A stretch of DNA of 5,819 bases from contig JAMOUE010000399.1 of assembly GCA_027068235.1 (NCBI GenBank), forward strand, positions 1 through 5,819. Direction: 5' to 3'. Positions 5,320 to 5,819 of this stretch are shown here, piece after piece. Position 1 is the stretch's first letter. Each line of letters starts with the position of its first letter. The translations under genes were made by a program, and so were the position numbers. The DNA comes from Deltaproteobacteria bacterium. Lineage in GTDB: Bacteria; Desulfobacterota; Dissulfuribacteria; Dissulfuribacterales; QOAL01. Under the pieces are notes generated by a model. That model ran no database searches, was not told where the DNA came from, and was given only the letters and a program-made list of their open reading frames with translations.

Positions 5320-5819
5320 CAGAATAAATCTGCTAAGATCTTGATCTTCTAGTATGTCTGAGAGCTTCTCCCTCACGTATCCTGCAGTGATTTTTATTGT
5401 CTGAGGAGCAATATCTGGAGCCTCAAAAGAGACTTCCTCAAGCAGCCTTTCCATAACAGTATGAAGCCTTCTTGCACCGATATTTTCTGTCCTGGAATTC
5501 ACCTCAAAGGCTATCTTTGCAATCTCTGAGATGGCCTCCTCATCAAATTGAAGCTCTATCTCTTCTGTTGCCATAAGGGCCTTGTACTGGGTTACCAAGG
5601 CATTTTCAGGCTCAACAAGGATACGAGCAAAGTCTTCTTGAGTGAGTGAATCAAGCTCAACACGGATTGGGAAACGCCCCTGAAGTTCTGGAAGCAGATC
5701 AGACGGTTTGGCCACATGAAAAGCACCGCTTGCAATAAAGAGAATGTGATCTGTTCGTACTATTCCATACTTAGTATGTACGCTTGTTCCTTCAACTATG
5801 GGGAGAAGATCACGCTGTA
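5317..5819 (-). CDS. hslU: ATP-dependent protease ATPase subunit HslU (ClpY), C-terminal part
   Basis: The frame is open to the window edge and gives 167 codons of the C-terminal end; the N-terminus, with its Walker motifs, lies outside. HslU is the AAA+ unfoldase that feeds proteins into the HslV peptidase in the cytoplasm. The visible part begins QRDLLPIVEGTSVHTKYG and continues with TDHILFIASGAFHVAKPSDL, LPELQGRFPIRVEL, QYKALMATE and NSRTENIGARRLHTVMERL, the last holding the sensor-2 arginine of AAA+ ATPases. It ends in DLSRFIL, essentially the conserved tail that docks into HslV and switches on its peptidase. This agrees closely with HslU from Escherichia coli as I remember it. A GTG at 5715 is an internal valine (HVAKPSDL), not a start. 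hslV is expected just upstream, outside the window; argB follows after 11 bases. Confidence 0.97.
   Translation of the reverse strand, partial: QRDLLPIVEGTSVHTKYGIVRTDHILFIASGAFHVAKPSDLLPELQGRFPIRVELDSLTQEDFARILVEPENALVTQYKALMATEEIELQFDEEAISEIAKIAFEVNSRTENIGARRLHTVMERLLEEVSFEAPDIAPQTIKITAGYVREKLSDILEDQDLSRFIL

Noticed and set aside
5317..5715. A separate 132-residue gene starting at the GTG at 5715
   Set aside because: The frame continues upstream to the window edge with conserved HslU residues, so the GTG is an internal valine codon.

Overview
The window looks like a compact chromosomal stretch from a Gram-negative, Deltaproteobacteria-like (Desulfobacterota-type) bacterium of moderate GC content. 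Three things point that way: hslU sits directly upstream of argB, an arrangement I recall from Geobacter and relatives; there is a short Crp/Fnr regulator of the type common in sulfate and metal reducers; and one gene encodes an exported binding protein. The lineage is inference and I cannot name a genus. Six genes fill almost the whole window, and no stretch longer than about 100 bases lacks a gene. I see no RNA genes, mobile elements, CRISPR arrays or long repeats.

Layout from left to right. (1) Minus strand, 1-1700: a long protein without its C-terminus, whose middle resembles the DUF89/ARMT1 metal-dependent phosphatase fold but with the expected metal-site motifs replaced. (2) Minus strand, 1712-2644: a CorA-type divalent cation channel, 11 bases upstream of gene 1 and apparently its operon partner. 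(3) A 90-bp divergent control region, 2645-2734, holding a clear sigma70-like promoter for the corA side. (4) Plus strand, 2735-3436: a Crp/Fnr-family regulator starting with TTG. (5) Plus strand, 3433-4413: an exported PstS-like solute-binding protein whose start overlaps the regulator's stop (ATGA). (6) Minus strand, 4403-5305: argB, acetylglutamate kinase, converging on gene 5 with an 11-bp tail-to-tail overlap. (7) Minus strand, 5317 to the window edge: the C-terminal part of hslU, the ATPase of the HslUV protease, 11 bases upstream of argB.

Functionally there are three transcription units. hslU-argB joins protein quality control with arginine biosynthesis, which is ordinary housekeeping. 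corA plus the DUF89-like gene may link Mg2+ (or other divalent metal) uptake to a diverged, possibly non-catalytic phosphatase-fold protein. The regulator plus binding-protein pair is the most unusual unit: a cytoplasmic one-component regulator translationally coupled to an exported substrate-binding protein, with no ABC permease or ATPase genes beside it. Both the regulator and the binding protein lack the ligand-contact residues of their best-known relatives, so their ligands are open questions.
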